Assembly: GCF_021390675.1 (NCBI RefSeq)
Contig: NZ_JAJEJV010000003.1
Location: 1-64,000 of the forward strand
Direction of reading: 5' to 3'
DNA length: 64,000 nt
Source of the DNA: Dyella sp. 2HG41-7
GTDB lineage: Bacteria; Pseudomonadota; Gammaproteobacteria; Xanthomonadales; Rhodanobacteraceae
This document shows, piece by piece, positions 36,662 through 46,178 of the stretch. The position numbers and the translations under genes are program-made. The notes under the pieces were generated by a model that worked only from the letters and a program-made list of their open reading frames with translations, made no database searches and was not told where the DNA came from. How positions within the stretch are numbered: the first letter of the stretch is position 1; every line of letters begins with the position of its first letter.

Positions 36662-38008
36662 ATGCGCTTGAAGCTTCTGACCCTTGCCCTGACCCTGGCG
36701 GCAGTTTCCCTGCCCAGCCATGGCGAGGATTTGCTGGATGCATACCGTCAGGCGCGTGCAAACGACCCTGTACTGGCGCAGGCCGATGCCACGCGCATGG
36801 CGGTGCACGAAGGCGTCCCGCAGGCACGTGCGCTGTTGTTGCCGCAGATCAGCGCTGGCATGGATTTGAACCAGACCAGCCTCTCTGGCAGCAGCGGCCT
36901 GGGCCAATCCAGTGGCGCGACGGCGAGCGGCCATGAGCGCACGCGTTCGGTTTCGGCCACGTTGAGCCAGACCATCCTCAACCTGTCCGACATTGCCAGT
37001 CTGCAGGCCGCGCACTCCACTTCGGATGCGCAGGAAAAAACCTATGAAGCGGCCGCGCAGAATTTGTTTGTGCGCGTGGCGGGCGCCTACTTCACGGTGT
37101 TGAACGACGAAGAACAAGTCGCCTACGCGAAGGCCAACGAAGAAGCTTTTCGCGTCACTTACGATCAGGCCGAGCAGCAATTCAAAGTAGGCATCTCCGC
37201 CGTCACCAACGTGTATCAGGCGAAGTCGTTTTACGAAGCCGCCAAGGCGACCACGGTCACGTACGAGAACACGTTGGCGAACGACCGCCAGGCATTGAGC
37301 GTCATTACCGGCCAGCCGGTCGGCGACCTGAAGAAGCTTCGCGACGATCTGCCGATGAATGCGCCGTCGCCGTCCGATCCACAGCAGTGGGTCGACAGCT
37401 CGCTGAAAAACAATCCGACGCTTGCCTCTGCACAGCTGTCCGTGGATGCCGCCGAGCACTCGGTCAACGCAGCGCGCGCCAACCACCTGCCGACGATCAC
37501 CGGCACCATCACGCGCGCCAAGACCACCGCGTGGCTGGAAAATGGCAGCTACAACGCGCTGGGCGCCAATGGCAACGGCCGTTACGGCAATACCATCGGC
37601 ATCTCGCTGTCGGTGCCGATCTTCGAAGGCGGCGCTACGCAGTCGAGGGTGCGCCAGTCCATCGATCAGCGCGACGAAGCGCAAGACTCGCTGGAACTGA
37701 CCCGCCGCCAGACCGTGCAGAACACGCTGAACTACTACAACTCGGTGCTCGCCGGCATCAGCGAAGTGGAATCGGGCAAGGCCGCTGTGGATTCGGCGCA
37801 GAAAGCCGTCGACGCCACCAAGGCAGGCTTCCAGGTGGGCACGCAGATCATGCTGGACGTGCTGACCTCGATCCAGACGCTGACGCAGGCGCAGAGCACG
37901 TACTCCACCGCGCGTCATCAGTTGGTGCTCAATCGTCTGCTGCTGAAGCAGTCGGCCGGCACCATCGGCTACGACGACATCCAGGGCGTGAACGCGTTGC
38001 TCCAGTAA
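36662..38008 (+). CDS. tolC: TolC-family outer-membrane channel protein
   Basis: Outer-membrane exit duct for type I secretion and RND/MFS efflux pumps, 448 aa. A signal peptide (about 1-21, ending PSHG/ED) is followed by the family's EDLLDAYRQARANDPVLAQA opening. Two long alpha-helical hairpin repeats follow, each with QTILNLSD- or VPIFEGGAT-type strand segments. AcrAB-like partners are not in the window. It follows pcm; a terminator lies just after the stop. Confidence 0.94.
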   Translation: MRLKLLTLALTLAAVSLPSHGEDLLDAYRQARANDPVLAQADATRMAVHEGVPQARALLLPQISAGMDLNQTSLSGSSGLGQSSGATASGHERTRSVSATLSQTILNLSDIASLQAAHSTSDAQEKTYEAAAQNLFVRVAGAYFTVLNDEEQVAYAKANEEAFRVTYDQAEQQFKVGISAVTNVYQAKSFYEAAKATTVTYENTLANDRQALSVITGQPVGDLKKLRDDLPMNAPSPSDPQQWVDSSLKNNPTLASAQLSVDAAEHSVNAARANHLPTITGTITRAKTTAWLENGSYNALGANGNGRYGNTIGISLSVPIFEGGATQSRVRQSIDQRDEAQDSLELTRRQTVQNTLNYYNSVLAGISEVESGKAAVDSAQKAVDATKAGFQVGTQIMLDVLTSIQTLTQAQSTYSTARHQLVLNRLLLKQSAGTIGYDDIQGVNALLQ

Positions 38009-38031
38009 TTTGTCGGCGCTCGATGTTCGAC

Positions 38032-38063
38032 AAAAAAGGCCGGGATTTCCTGGCCTTTTTTTA
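38032..38063. terminator. Bidirectional intrinsic terminator
   Basis: AAAAAAGGCCGGGATTTCCT with GGCCTTTTTTT: a 9-bp outer stem flanked by A and T runs on both sides, so it can stop both tolC (plus) and waaA (minus). Confidence 0.9.
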
Positions 38064-38069
38064 TGTACG

Positions 38070-39335
38070 TCATTCCTGCAGCATGCGATCGATCAAAGCC
38101 ATCACGCGTCCGACGGCCCCGCGTTCGCTATCGAAGACCACGCGCGCCTGTTGACCCATCTGTTTGCATTTCGTTTCGTCTTGCAGCAGGCGCAGTACTT
38201 CGGCGCCCAGCGCTTCGCTTTGCAACACGCGTTTCGCGCCGCCGCCGCGAATCAAGGCCAAGGTGATTTCTTCGAAATTGAACGTGTGTGGCCCGACCAA
38301 CACCGGCCTCGACAACGCCGCCGGTTCCAACACATTGTGGCCGCCGATCGGCACTAGGCTGCCGCCGACAAAGGCGAGATCCGACGCCGCGAAGAACGGC
38401 ATAAGTTCGCCCATCGAGTCGATCAAAAACACTTGATGCGATTCGCCCGGCACGCGATCTGCGCTGCGCATGGCCATCGTAAAGCCCAGGCTGCGCACGG
38501 AATGCTCCACGAGACGGAAGCGTTCGGGGTGGCGCGGCGCGATCAATAGCAAGGCATCTGGAATTCGCTTGAGCACTTCCAGATGCGCTTCCAATACCGC
38601 GAGCTCCTCGCCTTCATGCGTGCTGGCTGCGATCCACACCGGACGCAGTCGCCCCCATTGCTGGCGGAACATTTCTCCGCCTTCCAGCGCACCGTCCGGT
38701 ACCGGCATGTCGAATTTCAAATTGCCGCTGACCGTCACCAGTGCGGGATCGGCGCCCAACAATCGATAACGCGCCGCGTCCGTGCGCGATTGCGCCGCAA
38801 TCTGCCGCACGCAGCGCAACGCCGAACGCAGCAACGCGCGCATCGGCGCGTAACCGCGCAGCGAGCGCCCGGAAAGACGCGCGTTGACGATCATCAGCGG
38901 AATGCCACGGCGATAGCAGCCGAAATAGAGATTCGGCCAGATTTCCGTTTCCACGATCAACGCCAATCGCGGCCGCACCTGCTTTAAAAAGCGATGCACG
39001 GAAAACGGCAAGTCGTACGGCAGATACACATGAAACACGCTGTCGCCGAACAGCTGCTGCACGCGCGCCGAACCGGTCGGCGTTACGGTGGTGACCACCA
39101 ACGGCGCTTCGGGATAATCCTGGCGCAGCGCCTTGATCAGCGGCTCGGCGGCGTTTACCTCGCCCACCGAAACGGCGTGCACCCAGATGCTGCCGCGCAA
39201 GTCCGGCGCCTTGAAAATGCCGAAGCGCTCCGGCCAGCGCTGATGGTAATTGCCATACCGCATGCCGCGCGTCAGCAGGCGCAGCACGATCAGCGGCGTG
39301 GCCAGATACATCAGTAGCGTGTAGAGATAGCGCAA
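38070..39335 (-). CDS. waaA: 3-deoxy-D-manno-octulosonic acid (Kdo) transferase
   Basis: GT30 inner-membrane glycosyltransferase adding Kdo to lipid IVA, about 421 aa. It has a hydrophobic N-terminus (LYTLLMYLATPLIVLRLL), WVHAVSVGEVNAAEPL, TTVTPTGSARVQ and the sugar-nucleotide motif FVGGSLVPIGGHNVLEPAA. Start choice: a TTG at 39335 is preceded by CAGGAG at good spacing and aligns with the E. coli start region; an ATG at 39377 inside the upstream repeat is the alternative. It is divergent from the lpxL-like gene across a repeat pair. Confidence 0.93.
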   Translation of the reverse strand: MRYLYTLLMYLATPLIVLRLLTRGMRYGNYHQRWPERFGIFKAPDLRGSIWVHAVSVGEVNAAEPLIKALRQDYPEAPLVVTTVTPTGSARVQQLFGDSVFHVYLPYDLPFSVHRFLKQVRPRLALIVETEIWPNLYFGCYRRGIPLMIVNARLSGRSLRGYAPMRALLRSALRCVRQIAAQSRTDAARYRLLGADPALVTVSGNLKFDMPVPDGALEGGEMFRQQWGRLRPVWIAASTHEGEELAVLEAHLEVLKRIPDALLLIAPRHPERFRLVEHSVRSLGFTMAMRSADRVPGESHQVFLIDSMGELMPFFAASDLAFVGGSLVPIGGHNVLEPAALSRPVLVGPHTFNFEEITLALIRGGGAKRVLQSEALGAEVLRLLQDETKCKQMGQQARVVFDSERGAVGRVMALIDRMLQE

Positions 39336-39383
39336 CGAAGGCTCCTGTCCAGGACGCGGAAGTATACGGGGATGCATGTGCAA

Positions 39384-39583
39384 CTCCCTCTCCCCTCTGG
39401 GGAGAGGGTTGGGGTGAGGGCCGATCTGGCGAGGTCCTTAGCTCATGCCTGAAAGCAAAAAAAGTCAGCGCATGCGCTGATTCATTTCTACGCAAGCCTT
39501 GGCCCCTCACCCTAGCCCTCTTCCTCGCTCCTCAAAACGCGGCCATCCATGGCCGCTCCCCGCGTCCCGAAGGGGAGAGGGAA
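39384..39583. repeat. Second inverted pair of CCCTCTCCCC-type repeats
   Basis: Copy 3 (39384-39421) is nearly identical to the copy at 12542 (CTCCCTCTCCCCTCTGGGGA, then GAGGGTTGGGGTGAGGG). The inverse copy (39501-39583) is degenerate, interrupted by about 40 nt in the middle (CCCCTCACCCTAGCCCTC ... AAGGGGAGAGGGA). As at 12.5 kb, two copies face each other across roughly 80 nt. They occupy the waaA/lpxL divergent gap. Confidence 0.82.
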
Positions 39584-39611
39584 TGTATGTTGTACCGCTA
39601 CAATGCGTCGG

Positions 39612-40538
39612 ATGCCCGGAACGCCCCGCCCCACCTTCACCCGCTCCCTGCTTGCACCAAGCCTTTGGCCGGCCTGGATCGGCGTGGGCATCATGAAACT
39701 CATCGCCATGCTGCCCTTCGGCGTGTTGATGGGCATGGGCCGTATGCTGGGCGCGATCATCGAACGCTTTCCCTCGCCGCGACGCAAAGTGGCCGCCACC
39801 AATATCGCGCTGTGCTTTCCGGAGCTCGACAGCAAGGCGCAGGCCGCTCTCGTCGATGCGCATCTGCGCGACATCGGCATGATGCTGATCGAGTTCGCCT
39901 TGGGCTGGATGGGCTCCGAGCGCGCCATCGAAAAAATCCCCGTGATGTTCGAAGGGCTGGAGCACCTCGAAGCGGCGCATGCGCAAGGTCGCGGCGTACT
40001 GCTGGTCGGCGGCCATTTCTCGCATCTGGAGCTTTGCGCGCGGCTGGTGTCGCAACGCATCCGCATCGCCGGCATGTATCGACGCATGGACAACCCCGCG
40101 TTCGAATGGACGGTGCTGCGCGCGCGCCTGGGTTATGCGCGCGCGATGTTCGACAAGGACGATATCCGCGGCACGGTGAAATACCTGCGCAGCGGCGGCA
40201 CGCTCTGGTATGCGCCCGATCAGGACATGCGCAGCAAGGACAATGCATTCGTGCCGTTTTTCGGCGTAAAGGCGGCCACCATCACGGCCACGCACCATTT
40301 CGCACGCATGTCCAACGCGGTGGTCATCCCGTTCTTTCACCGCCGCCTGCCGGGAAGCCAAGGCTACGTCTTGCGCTTGGGCGCGCCGCTGGAAGGCCTA
40401 CCCAGCGCCGATGCCGAAGCGGATACCGAGCGCGTCAATCGCTGCATCGAAGAGATGGTGCGCGAGGCCCCGGAGCAATACCTGTGGGTGCACAAACGGT
40501 TCAAAACCCGCCCCGAAGGCTACCCGCCCATTTATTGA
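39612..40538 (+). CDS. Lipid A biosynthesis acyltransferase (LpxL/HtrB family)
   Basis: Inner-membrane acyltransferase of 308 aa that adds a secondary acyl chain to Kdo-lipid A. One N-terminal membrane helix precedes the catalytic HX4E motif (H135-E140 in GGHFSHLEL); FDKDDIRGTVKYL and WYAPDQDM are family segments. Which acyl position it serves (LpxL or LpxM type) cannot be decided. ATG at 39612; 39603 is an alternative. Its neighbour waaA supplies the Kdo-bearing acceptor. Confidence 0.92.
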   Translation: MPGTPRPTFTRSLLAPSLWPAWIGVGIMKLIAMLPFGVLMGMGRMLGAIIERFPSPRRKVAATNIALCFPELDSKAQAALVDAHLRDIGMMLIEFALGWMGSERAIEKIPVMFEGLEHLEAAHAQGRGVLLVGGHFSHLELCARLVSQRIRIAGMYRRMDNPAFEWTVLRARLGYARAMFDKDDIRGTVKYLRSGGTLWYAPDQDMRSKDNAFVPFFGVKAATITATHHFARMSNAVVIPFFHRRLPGSQGYVLRLGAPLEGLPSADAEADTERVNRCIEEMVREAPEQYLWVHKRFKTRPEGYPPIY

Positions 40539-40714
40539 TCTCGGTGGAGCCGCTCACGACAGGCTGACGTCAGCCTAGACCGGTACATAAGCGGGCTGGC
40601 CTTTTCCACGCGCCCCTTCGCCATGCCCCGTTACCGCTCGTTCCGTCAGCCCCTGCGCCATTCGGCACCGCCGATTGCCGTAACATTTTGCGCTGAGCGG
40701 TTAAGGAGCGCGGC

Positions 40715-41461
40715 GTGACCACCCTGGACGGACAGCAGGCCCTCGCCTGCCCGATTTTCATGTACCACAACATCGCGCAGGCGCCGCGCGGCCTGCGTCG
40801 CTGGCGCAGCCTCTATGTGAGTCCCGGCGCATTCGCACGCCAGATGTGGCTGCTGAAGCGGTTGGGCTACAGGGGCGTGTCGATGGCCGATGCGATGCCG
40901 TTCTTGCGCGGCGAGCAACAAGGTCGCATCGCCGTGATTACGTTGGACGATGGCTACGTCGACAATCTCGAATCGGCCATGCCGGTGTTGCAACGTTACG
41001 GCTTCACCGCGACCTGTTACGTCGTGAGCGGGCGCATCGGCCGTTACAACGATTGGGACGCCGAGAAACTCGGCGTTCGCAAACCACTGATGACTTCCGC
41101 ACAGATGCGCGCCTGGCGCGACGGCGGCATGGAGATCGGCGCGCACACGCGCAATCATCCACGACTCTCGCAATGCAACGACGATCAACTGCTCGACGAG
41201 ATCGCCGGCAGCAAAGCGGATCTCGAAGATGCCCTCGGTTCACCGGTCACGCAATTTTGCTATCCGTACGGCGACATGAACGATCGTGTCGCGGACGTCA
41301 CGCGCGCGTGCGGCTACATCGCCGCGACCACGACGCAACGCGGGCGGGCGGTCGTCGGCACGGATCTTTGGCGTCTGCCGCGCGTGCAAGTCGCACGTCA
41401 TCACGTGTTGCCGCAGTTCGCCATGCGTGCATTCACCAACTACGAGAACAAGCGCGCATGA
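40715..41461 (+). CDS. Polysaccharide deacetylase family protein
   Basis: NodB-fold (CE4) protein of 248 aa with the metal-binding motifs TLDDGY (about 77-82) and HTRNH (about 144-148). The general-base region of the fold is visible as CYPYGDMNDR. Being the first gene of a two-gene unit with a glycosyltransferase inside an LPS block, it probably deacetylates a cell-surface sugar or lipid-linked intermediate. No signal peptide is evident. GTG start at 40715 after AAGGAG. Confidence 0.88.
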   Translation: MTTLDGQQALACPIFMYHNIAQAPRGLRRWRSLYVSPGAFARQMWLLKRLGYRGVSMADAMPFLRGEQQGRIAVITLDDGYVDNLESAMPVLQRYGFTATCYVVSGRIGRYNDWDAEKLGVRKPLMTSAQMRAWRDGGMEIGAHTRNHPRLSQCNDDQLLDEIAGSKADLEDALGSPVTQFCYPYGDMNDRVADVTRACGYIAATTTQRGRAVVGTDLWRLPRVQVARHHVLPQFAMRAFTNYENKRA

Positions 41462-42534
41462 AATTTCTCTTCGTCGGCACCAACCCGGAAAACACCGGGG
41501 CCGCCACGCACTTCGTGGCGCTGGCGCAAGCCATGGTGGAAACCGGACATCAGGTCAGCGCGGTGGTGTATCCGGACGGCTTGATCGCCAACAGCCTCGC
41601 CAACTCCGGCGCGCGACTTTATCCGGCGAAGTTTCGCAACGTGTTCGACCTGCGCGGCTATCGCGCCACCTTGAAAGCCGCGCGCGAGCTTCGCCCGGAC
41701 TGGCTGGTCGGCAATTTCGGCAAGGAGTATTGGCCGCTGATTCTGATCAGCCGACTGCTGGGCATACCGGTTGCATTATTCCGTCACCGCACACCGGCGA
41801 TGGGGCGTCTTTCCGGTTACTTGGTGCCGCGTTTGGCGCAGCGCTTTTTTGCCGTCTCCAGTCACGCTCGCCAGGCTTATCTGGAACGCGGCGTGCCGCC
41901 GTCGTTGGTGCGCGTATTGTACAACCCGGTCAACATGGCGCTGTGCAAACCCGATCCGCAACGTCGCAGCGAAATCCTGCATCAGCTAGGCATACCGCAA
42001 GACGCCATCGTGATCGGCTACTTCGGCCGCATCCATCACAGCAAAGGCATTTTCACCTTACTCGATGCGCTCGACGGCGCGATGGGTCAGGAATCGCGCC
42101 TGCATTGCCTGTGGCTGGGCCATGGTCCGGATTCGCAATTACTGGGCGAGCGCATCGATGCCGGTTCGTTTGCGCATCGTCATCATGTGCTCGGCTGGAT
42201 CGACGATGTGCATCCGTACTACAGCGCGATTTCGATGCTCGCGTTTCCTTCCATCGCCACGGAAACCTTCGGTCGCGTGTCGGTGGAAGCGCAGGCCGCA
42301 TGCGCGCCAGTGTTGGGCAGCAATATCGGCGGCGTGCCGGAAACGCTTTGCCCCAATGTTTCCGGCTTGCTCTTGCCGCCCGGCAATGTCGCCGCGTGGC
42401 GCAACGCGATTTTGAAAATGTGCGAGTCGGACGTGCGTGAACCGATGGGCATCGCCGCGCGCGATTTCGTGGATCGCCATTTCAGCACGCGCGTCATCGC
42501 CGACGAATTCGCGCGGATCTTGAGCGACGGCTAA
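41458..42534 (+). CDS. Glycosyltransferase family 4
   Basis: GT-B fold cytoplasmic transferase, 358 aa. It begins MKFLFVGTNPENTGAATHFV. It has the C-terminal nucleotide-sugar domain with GYFGRIHHSKGIFTLLDAL, the E-x7-E-type motif ATETFGRVSVEAQA and GSNIGGVPE. The ATG overlaps the deacetylase stop (ATGA), so the two are translationally coupled. It is likely to act in LPS core or another surface glycan; donor and acceptor unknown. Its end overlaps the convergent GT2 gene by 4 nt. Confidence 0.92.
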   Translation: MKFLFVGTNPENTGAATHFVALAQAMVETGHQVSAVVYPDGLIANSLANSGARLYPAKFRNVFDLRGYRATLKAARELRPDWLVGNFGKEYWPLILISRLLGIPVALFRHRTPAMGRLSGYLVPRLAQRFFAVSSHARQAYLERGVPPSLVRVLYNPVNMALCKPDPQRRSEILHQLGIPQDAIVIGYFGRIHHSKGIFTLLDALDGAMGQESRLHCLWLGHGPDSQLLGERIDAGSFAHRHHVLGWIDDVHPYYSAISMLAFPSIATETFGRVSVEAQAACAPVLGSNIGGVPETLCPNVSGLLLPPGNVAAWRNAILKMCESDVREPMGIAARDFVDRHFSTRVIADEFARILSDG

Positions 42535-43307
42535 GGCTTTTCCTGCGGGCCCGTGCGCGCAGCCCTGCGCGCCTCGTACAACTTCGCGTATTTCAAAAAC
42601 ACGTAATGCGCGCCGAGCACGCTAGCGATAAAACCCGCCCAGCCGCTTAAAAAATAGCGTTTGAGCACGAATTGCCGCAAAAAGAACAGCGGCGGATAAA
42701 TCACCATGCGGAATCCGGTGAATCCTTGGCCACGACGAAGTTTGTGCGCCACCATGCCGCTGCTGTAGCGATTGATCTTCTCCGCGCGCGAGGCGATATC
42801 GTCGTCGCCGTTATTGATAAAGTCGGCGCCCCATAGCGTTTTCGTCGGACCGCGCACTTCGACCGCCGAGTGCACTTCCACATCGTTCATGCCGCCATGC
42901 TTGCGATTGAACAGGCGCAAGTGACCGTTGCGATGACTCCAGCGATGCTGCACGGTCCAGAACATGCGCTCGCGCCGAGGCAAACGAAACCCCGCATGCT
43001 GCGGATCGTCCAGCGCGCGCTCGATGATGGCGCGCGTGCCGGGTGAGAGAATTTCGTCCGCATCCAGATTCAAGACCCAGTCGTTGCGCGCCAGATCGTA
43101 AGCGCGTTGCTTTTGCGGGCCGTAATCGTCGAACGGATGCACTTCCACGCGCGCGCCATGCATGCGCGCAATGGCGACCGTGCTGTCGGTGGAACCGGAA
43201 TCAAGCACGACGATTTCGTCGACCCAATCCACTTCGCGCAGGCAGGTGTCGAGCGTGTCGGCGTTGTTGTAGGTAATCACCACCACCGAGAGCGGTTCAC
43301 GCGCCAT
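42531..43307 (-). CDS. Glycosyltransferase family 2 (WaaE/KdtX-like)
   Basis: GT-A transferase of 258 aa. SVVVITYNNADTLDTCL and EIVVLDSGSTDSTV open the nucleotide-binding fold, LNLDADE supplies the DxD metal site, and WSHRNGHLRLFNRK is typical of lipopolysaccharide core beta-1,4-glucosyltransferases of the WaaE type. A hydrophobic C-terminal stretch (FFLRQFVLKRYFLSGWAGF) suggests membrane association. It overlaps the O-antigen ligase gene by 11 nt. Confidence 0.9.
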   Translation of the reverse strand: MAREPLSVVVITYNNADTLDTCLREVDWVDEIVVLDSGSTDSTVAIARMHGARVEVHPFDDYGPQKQRAYDLARNDWVLNLDADEILSPGTRAIIERALDDPQHAGFRLPRRERMFWTVQHRWSHRNGHLRLFNRKHGGMNDVEVHSAVEVRGPTKTLWGADFINNGDDDIASRAEKINRYSSGMVAHKLRRGQGFTGFRMVIYPPLFFLRQFVLKRYFLSGWAGFIASVLGAHYVFLKYAKLYEARRAARTGPQEKP

Positions 43308-44556
43308 CGCCCGGCTCCTCCGTCACTGCAAACAGCACTGCACACCATACTCCAAGCAACCATGCGTAGAGCAAACCCCACCACGCCGAATAGAAGGCGA
43401 AATGGGAATTGATGGGAAACACCATCGCCACGAGCGAAACGGTCGCGGGAAAGGCGATGGCGCGCCCTGGCTTGCCCGCACGACGCCAGGCACGCCATGC
43501 GATCACCGCGCCCACGAGCCATAGCAACATGCCGACGACGCCGGTTTCGGCCAGGATTTCCATCACGAGTTGGTGCGGGTGACACGCACCCGTACCCTCC
43601 CCGCAATTCTCGCCCACCATGAAATGGTCGTTCGGCGGCGCGTACTGCGGATAGGCGTAACGGAATCCGCGCACGCCGACGCCCGTCATCGGATGCGCCT
43701 CGATCATGCGAACGGCCGTATGCCAGATATCCAGGCGCCCTGTCATGGCTTCATTGACGGCTTGCTCGTTGCCGCCCAGCGCCAGCAGTGTGCGCTGCAT
43801 GCGCGTATCGAAACGCTCGGACGTTTTCCACGCGATACCGCCCGCCATCAGCAACACCACAAGCCCCGCCGCGCACAGCGCAACAAACCGCTTCGGCGAA
43901 CCCGTTTCGCGCCATATGAACATCAACGTCACCAACGAAAAGCAGATCCACGCCGAACGCGATCCGCTCAACATCACCGGCCCCAGCAGCAACACGAACG
44001 CAACAATCAATCCGCGCAATCCCCAACGATGCCGCGCCGCCCACAGCGCAAACGGTGACAGTACCGCGAGCGTGGGACCGAGCTTGGGATCGTCTGCGCC
44101 AAACAAACCCGAAATGCGCTCAGGCTCCGCGTGCCCGCGCAAACTCCAACCCGTAAGCATTTGCATCCAGGCATCCAACACCCAGAATGCGATCACCGCG
44201 GCGACCGCAAGATAAAAACCTTGCACGCGCTGTTTTCCACGAAGCGCGTAGCACGCATACAAACCGAGCGGCACGAAACGCAGCAACGCAGCAACTGTTC
44301 CCCAACTTTTTCCGGGGGCTGTCGCCGCAAACGAAGACAGCAATGCTGCGCCGATGTAGCAGGCCAACAACGCAAGCACCAAACGCGCTGCGGGCCCCTT
44401 CACCATCACCAAAGTATCGCGTCGCCACGTGATCGCCACGCCCACCAAACATAGAAACGTGCCCAGTTCCGCACTGCGCCCGAATGGCAACAACGCGATC
44501 ATCAGCCATACTGGCACCAGCGGCGAACGAACCAGGTTTTTCAGCGAGAATGACAT
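43297..44556 (-). CDS. waaL: O-antigen ligase / polymerase family membrane protein
   Basis: 419 aa, about 11-12 membrane segments, with the large periplasmic loop and Wzy_C motif containing HPHQLVMEILAETGVVG near residues 335-351. The family either ligates O-antigen from undecaprenyl-PP to lipid A-core (WaaL) or polymerises it (Wzy); position next to core glycosyltransferases favours ligase. ATG at 44556 (MSFSLKNLV) was chosen on homology; the longer frame upstream is antisense to the next gene. Confidence 0.87.
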   Translation of the reverse strand: MSFSLKNLVRSPLVPVWLMIALLPFGRSAELGTFLCLVGVAITWRRDTLVMVKGPAARLVLALLACYIGAALLSSFAATAPGKSWGTVAALLRFVPLGLYACYALRGKQRVQGFYLAVAAVIAFWVLDAWMQMLTGWSLRGHAEPERISGLFGADDPKLGPTLAVLSPFALWAARHRWGLRGLIVAFVLLLGPVMLSGSRSAWICFSLVTLMFIWRETGSPKRFVALCAAGLVVLLMAGGIAWKTSERFDTRMQRTLLALGGNEQAVNEAMTGRLDIWHTAVRMIEAHPMTGVGVRGFRYAYPQYAPPNDHFMVGENCGEGTGACHPHQLVMEILAETGVVGMLLWLVGAVIAWRAWRRAGKPGRAIAFPATVSLVAMVFPINSHFAFYSAWWGLLYAWLLGVWCAVLFAVTEEPGDGA

Positions 44557-44618
44557 GCCGGATCCACAACGGTGGTTCGGGCATTGTAGGCGAGGCCGAG
44601 CTTGAGCCGGTGCGTGTT

Positions 44619-45743
44619 TTAACCGACGACTTCTTCGTACAGCGCCAACGCCGCATGCTGCATATCGATCAACCGATAGCGTTGCAGTGGCGAGATGGGC
44701 GGCGCGACGCGCAGCAGTTCGGCGGCGCGTTCGACCAGGCGTTCGTGATCGCCGGGCGGTACGCGACCGGCAGGATAGAGTTCGGCCAGCAACTCGCCGA
44801 CGCCGCCGTGGGCGTAGCCGAGTACTGGGCGGCATAGCGACAGCGCTTCGATCACGGTGCGGCCGAAGGCTTCGGGTTTGTTCGACAGTTGGAGCACCAG
44901 CGCGGACATCGCGTAGATATCGCGCACGTCTTCACGCGGTGGCGTCATCACCACTTGGTCGGTCACGCCGCGGCCCTTGATCAGTTCCCGCAGCTCCTGC
45001 ACATAGGCTTCGCGACCTGGCTGAATTACGCCGAGCAACAGCAACCGCGTGTCGATGCCGCGCTGCTTGAGCTCGGCGATCAGTTCGATCGCATCGTGAT
45101 GGCCTTTCAGGCGCGTACCTCGACCGGGCAAGGTCAGCAGCGGCGCGCCGGCGAGATTCGGAAATTCGCTGAAAAACGCCTTCTGCCACGCCTCGTCGGG
45201 ACGATGACCGTAGGGAAACGCTTCCGGATCGATGCCGCGCGGCACGATGCGAATGCGCGTGGTGTCCAGTTTCTCGTAGTGGCTGATCAAGTAATCGCGC
45301 ACCGTCTGGGAGACCACCACGATGCGCTCGCCGCGCAGCATGATGGCGCTGTAGCGGCCGGGCGAATTGAGTCCGTGCACGGTGGTGATGAAATGCGGCC
45401 GGGGCGATAGGCCCTTGAGCGCCCACCAGCCCATCCAGGCCGGCAAACGGGAACGCACGTGAACCACGTCCGGGCGGAGCTCACGCAGCTTTCGGCGCAG
45501 CGACCCTAGACGCCACAGGGTGGAGAGCGATTTGCGGCCGATATCCAGCGTGATGTGTTCGCTGCCTTCGGTTTCCAGTTGCGACACCAGGCGACCGCCT
45601 GCCGAGATCACCACCGACCGGTGGCCCGCTTGCACGAGGGCCCGTCCCACTTCCAACACCGAACGCTCCGCGCCGCCCGATTGCAGCGCAGGGATGAGCT
45701 GCACAACGGTCAGCGTTCTGGCCGGTGTGGCGGCAACGGACAT
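44619..45743 (-). CDS. Glycosyltransferase family 4 (GT1 superfamily)
   Basis: 374-aa GT-B enzyme. The N-terminus LTVVQLIPALQSGGAERSVLEVG is the GT4 donor/acceptor-domain start. PGRGTRLKGHHDAIELIAEL and PEAFGRTVIEAL carry the nucleotide-sugar binding and E-x7-E motif. The start at 45743 follows GAGGG; an ATG at 45767 lacks a ribosome site. Upstream of waaL on the same strand, so it is probably an LPS core or related glycan transferase. Confidence 0.92.
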   Translation of the reverse strand: MSVAATPARTLTVVQLIPALQSGGAERSVLEVGRALVQAGHRSVVISAGGRLVSQLETEGSEHITLDIGRKSLSTLWRLGSLRRKLRELRPDVVHVRSRLPAWMGWWALKGLSPRPHFITTVHGLNSPGRYSAIMLRGERIVVVSQTVRDYLISHYEKLDTTRIRIVPRGIDPEAFPYGHRPDEAWQKAFFSEFPNLAGAPLLTLPGRGTRLKGHHDAIELIAELKQRGIDTRLLLLGVIQPGREAYVQELRELIKGRGVTDQVVMTPPREDVRDIYAMSALVLQLSNKPEAFGRTVIEALSLCRPVLGYAHGGVGELLAELYPAGRVPPGDHERLVERAAELLRVAPPISPLQRYRLIDMQHAALALYEEVVG

Positions 45744-45830
45744 GATTCCCTCATTCGCGACTCTCATTCGAGAAAACCAAGCACCAATCGTGCCGATTGG
45801 CGCGTTTTCACGAGGAATGACGGCAGGTTT

Positions 45831-46037
45831 TCAGTCGCGCAGGACGTAATGCGCGCCACAGTAAGGACATACGGACTCGCCGCCGTCCTCAACGATGGGC
45901 AGATAGACCTTCGGGTGGGAGTTCCAGAGCGCCATACCAGGCATCGGACAAGACAGCGGCAGGTCCGATCGCGTCACTTCGTAACGATTTTCGGCATTCG
46001 CCAGGATAGGCGTGGCGGCGGCAGAGGAACCCGACAT
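45831..46037 (-). CDS. CHCC-type zinc-finger protein
   Basis: About 68 aa. The conserved block RYEVTRSDLPLSCPMPGMALWNSHPKVYLPI is followed by CPYCGAHYVL. The cysteines and histidine form the C-x(n)-H-x(n)-C-x2-C zinc site of the zf-CHCC family, small proteins related to the zinc subunit of respiratory complex I. The ATG at 46037 follows GGAG at 9-nt spacing; 46061 is an in-frame alternative. Function in this organism unknown. Confidence 0.85.
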   Translation of the reverse strand: MSGSSAAATPILANAENRYEVTRSDLPLSCPMPGMALWNSHPKVYLPIVEDGGESVCPYCGAHYVLRD

Positions 46038-46132
46038 GGGCTGTTGCTCCGGGTAAGACATGGGGGCCGACCATGTTAGCAGCCCTACGCTTTTTACGGT
46101 TGCGCCCGACCGGCGGGTTCAGCGTGCCGCAA

Positions 46133-46160
46133 GGGCGCCTCGACATCGTTCGAGGCGCCC
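46133..46160 (-). terminator. Hairpin downstream of yceI gene
   Basis: A perfect 11-bp stem GGGCGCCTCGA/TCGAGGCGCCC with a 6-nt loop, just after the YceI stop on the minus strand. No U-tract follows, so termination is inferred from stem strength and location. Confidence 0.55.
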
Positions 46161-46178
46161 GCGTTTCCTACGAAACGT

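Noticed and set aside
35888-37918. 676-codon open frame antisense to pcm and tolC
   Set aside because: Same artefact: composition of a shadow frame, covering two recognised genes.
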